This document shows positions 62,409 through 64,000 of a stretch of DNA of 64,000 nt, one piece after another (the stretch's first letter is position 1; every line of letters starts with the position of its first letter). The translations under genes and the position numbers were made by a program. The notes beneath the pieces were generated by a model. That model was not told the origin of the DNA. It searched no databases and was given only the letters and a program-made list of their open reading frames with translations. The DNA is from Fusobacterium varium. Lineage in GTDB: Bacteria > Fusobacteriota > Fusobacteriia > Fusobacteriales > Fusobacteriaceae. Location of the stretch: positions 2,232,001 to 2,296,000 of the forward strand of contig LR134390.1 in the NCBI GenBank assembly GCA_900637705.1. Reading direction: 5' to 3'.

Positions 62409-62461
62409 TTATATTATTCATAATTAGCTCATAAAAAAATATTGTATTATGAATAATATAA
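62409..62461. repeat. Perfect 16-base inverted repeat with a 21-base spacer
   Basis: TTATATTATTCATAAT (62409-62424) and ATTATGAATAATATAA (62446-62461) are exact inverted copies. They lie in the roughly 250-base gap between two convergent genes, outside both terminators. No ORF or promoter is evident there. Confidence 0.6.
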
Positions 62462-62499
62462 TAAAAGAATTTATGGTTTCTTTATTATTGAAATTTAAA

Positions 62500-62543
62500 A
62501 AAAAGGTTGCCTTATAAGCATAATCCGGCTTTTAGGTCAACCT
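62500..62543 (-). terminator. Terminator of the YigZ-type gene
   Basis: AGGTTGACCT pairs with AGGCAACCT on the minus strand with one unpaired A, around a 21-base loop, then a T8 run. Confidence 0.75.
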
Positions 62544-62554
62544 CTTTTATTTTT

Positions 62555-63133
62555 TTATAATTCTATTATAAGCAATCCTTTTACTTCTTTTAAAGTTTCA
62601 AAAGTTTTCATATCAGTTTTTACTTTATATGTCACTCTTTCATTAAATCCTTTGTCTAGATATTCTCCATTAAAACTATCTATTATGCTTTCTATTTCGC
62701 TTATTTTTTCATATGGAAAATCTATTATGTATATTTTTTTCTCTATATATTCTGCTATTCCAGCTTCCTGTATAGCAAGTTTTGCAGTTTTTGCATAATT
62801 TCTGACAAGTCCTCCAGCTCCTAGTTTTATTCCACCAAAGTACCTTGTTGCAACTACAACTAAATTTGTAACATCCATATATGTTATTATATCCCCCATT
62901 GGCTTTCCTGCTGTTCCACTAGGTTCTCCATCATCATCAGTTTTAAAATATTCCTGTCCATTATCTATAACTTTATATGCTGTACAATTATGAGTTGCAT
63001 CTTTATGCTTTTCTCTTATTTTAGTTATAAACTCTTCAGCCTCTTCTTTGCTTCCTATTGGTTTTACATATCCAATAAATTTTGATTTCCTTTCTTCAAA
63101 CTCTATCGAACATTCTCTCTCTACGCTTTTCAT
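62555..63133 (-). CDS. YigZ/IMPACT-family protein
   Basis: A 192-residue protein of the UPF0029/IMPACT family: SIEFEERKSKFIGYVKPIGSKEEAEEFI, DATHNCTAYKV, DDGEPSGTAGKPM and VATRYFGGIKLGAGGLVRNY. It has the two-domain layout of E. coli YigZ. Its biochemical role is not settled; relatives affect translation control. It is 10 bases after the M50 protease gene. Confidence 0.9.
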   Translation of the reverse strand: MKSVERECSIEFEERKSKFIGYVKPIGSKEEAEEFITKIREKHKDATHNCTAYKVIDNGQEYFKTDDDGEPSGTAGKPMGDIITYMDVTNLVVVATRYFGGIKLGAGGLVRNYAKTAKLAIQEAGIAEYIEKKIYIIDFPYEKISEIESIIDSFNGEYLDKGFNERVTYKVKTDMKTFETLKEVKGLLIIEL

Positions 63134-63143
63134 CTTTTCCTGC

Positions 63144-63878
63144 CTATATCAATTTTTCTAAAATATAAATTACTCCTGAATATATTGGAGCTATTATTCT
63201 TCCTAATAGACCTGTCATATTTAAAAGAAGTATAATTATTATTCCATATCTGTCCATATAGAAAATTGTATTTCTTAAATCATCGTTTCCTAGAGAAGCC
63301 AGAACTCTCGAACCATCTAATGGAGGAATTGGAATAAGGTTAAATACTCCAAGAAGAATATTTAATCTTATCATATAAATTATAGCTGCATAAACATATC
63401 TATTTCCCAAGTGAACTGCTGCATATTTAAAAAGAAATAGTCCTATTGCTGCGAGTATAAAATTTGAAGTTACTCCAGCTATTGCCACTAAAAACTCTCC
63501 TAATCTACCATATTTCAATCTCCAATAATTAATTGGAACTGGTTTTGCCCAACCAAATACAAAAGATGACCCAGAAAGTATCAATAAAATTGGAAACAAT
63601 GTTCCTAAGGGATCTAAATGTTTTAAAGGATTCAGACTTAATCTTCCATAATTTTTCGCTGTAGGATCCCCACATATGTATGCCATCACTCCATGAGCTA
63701 CCTCATGTATCAAAAGTGACAAAAGAAGTATAGCTATATTCAAAAATATCATTGGATTTGTAAAAATATTTCCACCTGTTCCTAAAACAAAATACAAAAC
63801 TATAATTCCTAGAATAATTTTTGTCAAATTAGGCATTCCACTATTTAAATATTTTAGTTCTTCCAGAAATCTTTTCAT
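63144..63878 (-). CDS. Site-2-type (M50) membrane metalloprotease
   Basis: A 244-residue protein with about six membrane segments. Zinc motif HEVAHG is in LSLLIHEVAHGVMAYICGDPTAK, with the third ligand in NLIPIPPLDGSRVLA. It belongs to the compact Rip/M50B group without PDZ domains. Intramembrane proteases of this type often process anti-sigma factors or signal peptides, but no target is visible. An extended -10 (TGT-TATAAT, hexamer 63926-63931) lies upstream. Confidence 0.9.
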   Translation of the reverse strand: MKRFLEELKYLNSGMPNLTKIILGIIVLYFVLGTGGNIFTNPMIFLNIAILLLSLLIHEVAHGVMAYICGDPTAKNYGRLSLNPLKHLDPLGTLFPILLILSGSSFVFGWAKPVPINYWRLKYGRLGEFLVAIAGVTSNFILAAIGLFLFKYAAVHLGNRYVYAAIIYMIRLNILLGVFNLIPIPPLDGSRVLASLGNDDLRNTIFYMDRYGIIIILLLNMTGLLGRIIAPIYSGVIYILEKLI

Positions 63879-64000
63879 CTTTTTTACCTTCCATCTTAAA
63901 TTTATTATAAAATACTCCCCAAAATATTATAACATAAAAAATCAAAAACAGAGCATTATCCTTACTTCCATTATATCTTAAAGTCAAATATGGAACTTTA

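Noticed and set aside
1..64000. CRISPR array, tRNA, rRNA, insertion sequence or prophage
   Set aside because: No regularly spaced repeats, no cloverleaf-like segments noticed, no transposase or phage-type ORFs on either strand.
63879..64000. Start of another gene at the right edge
   Set aside because: Only promoter-like hexamers (TTGACT, TATAAT) are seen; no coding frame could be supported in 120 bases.

Overview
The window looks like a Fusobacterium chromosome. It is very AT-rich, its promoters are TTGAMA/TATAAT-type (often with an extended TGn -10), and its Shine-Dalgarno sites are strong (AGGAGG). Genes with a Firmicutes flavour sit beside a complete-looking Gram-negative lipopolysaccharide export set. 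The genus is inferred from gene content and remembered family resemblance; I would not name a species. I saw no phage, plasmid, insertion sequence, CRISPR array, rRNA or tRNA. Almost all genes are core housekeeping or transport genes, and most are on the minus strand.

Layout. 0.1-3.2 kb: an LPS heptosyltransferase-type glycosyltransferase, an NhaC antiporter and a small membrane-anchored protein. 3.3-6.4 kb: ferrous iron operon feoA-feoA-feoB plus a small Cys-rich FeoB partner, with an operator-like palindrome at the promoter. 6.6-7.4 kb: a WYL regulator. 7.6-11.6 kb: a tryptophan-type ABC transporter operon preceded by a short leader ORF with three consecutive Trp codons and a textbook attenuator. 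11.6-14.8 kb: an exported Asn/Gly-rich protein, an effector-binding protein, recR-hydF and a coiled-coil protein. 14.9-17.8 kb: accD-accA-pfkA. 18-21 kb (plus strand): a lipoprotein and citrate lyase maturation genes citC and citXG. 21-27.8 kb: a MarR regulator, a peroxiredoxin-like protein, an APC permease, a DUF401 transporter with a MalY/PatB C-S lyase, and an NCS2 purine-type permease.

27.9-49 kb is a long run of minus-strand genes, probably two or three operons: rluA-type synthase, rodA, dut, M16 peptidase, lptG, lptF, cvpA, an rRNA methyltransferase and alr; then secF, secD, ruvX, alaS, lptB, a giant OstA-repeat LptC/LptA protein, mutS and dusB. 49-55 kb: the remnant of an AAA ATPase gene, thrS and a giant LptD. 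55-64 kb: trxA, a reductase carrying three rubredoxin-like modules, tsaB-tsaE-rfaE2 with a Nudix gene, upp, rpmE, an RNase H with a viroplasmin-type N-terminus, a YwaF-type membrane protein, a YigZ family protein and a site-2 protease. LptB, LptC/A, LptD, LptF and LptG are all present, so most of the LPS bridge is encoded here.

Two things stand out. First, the Trp leader (11301-11584) has every part of a ribosome-stalling attenuator: the stall codons, an antiterminator pairing, a terminator, and a second terminator in tandem. Second, six genes (citC, the NCS2 permease, the rluA-type gene, mutS, the Nudix gene with two breaks, and rnhA), probably ruvX, and the AAA remnant are interrupted in A/T homopolymers. 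Adding one A to the coding strand at each site restores the family-length protein. This one-sided pattern suggests homopolymer undercalls in the assembly, though citC and rnhA also carry canonical -1 slippery heptamers.
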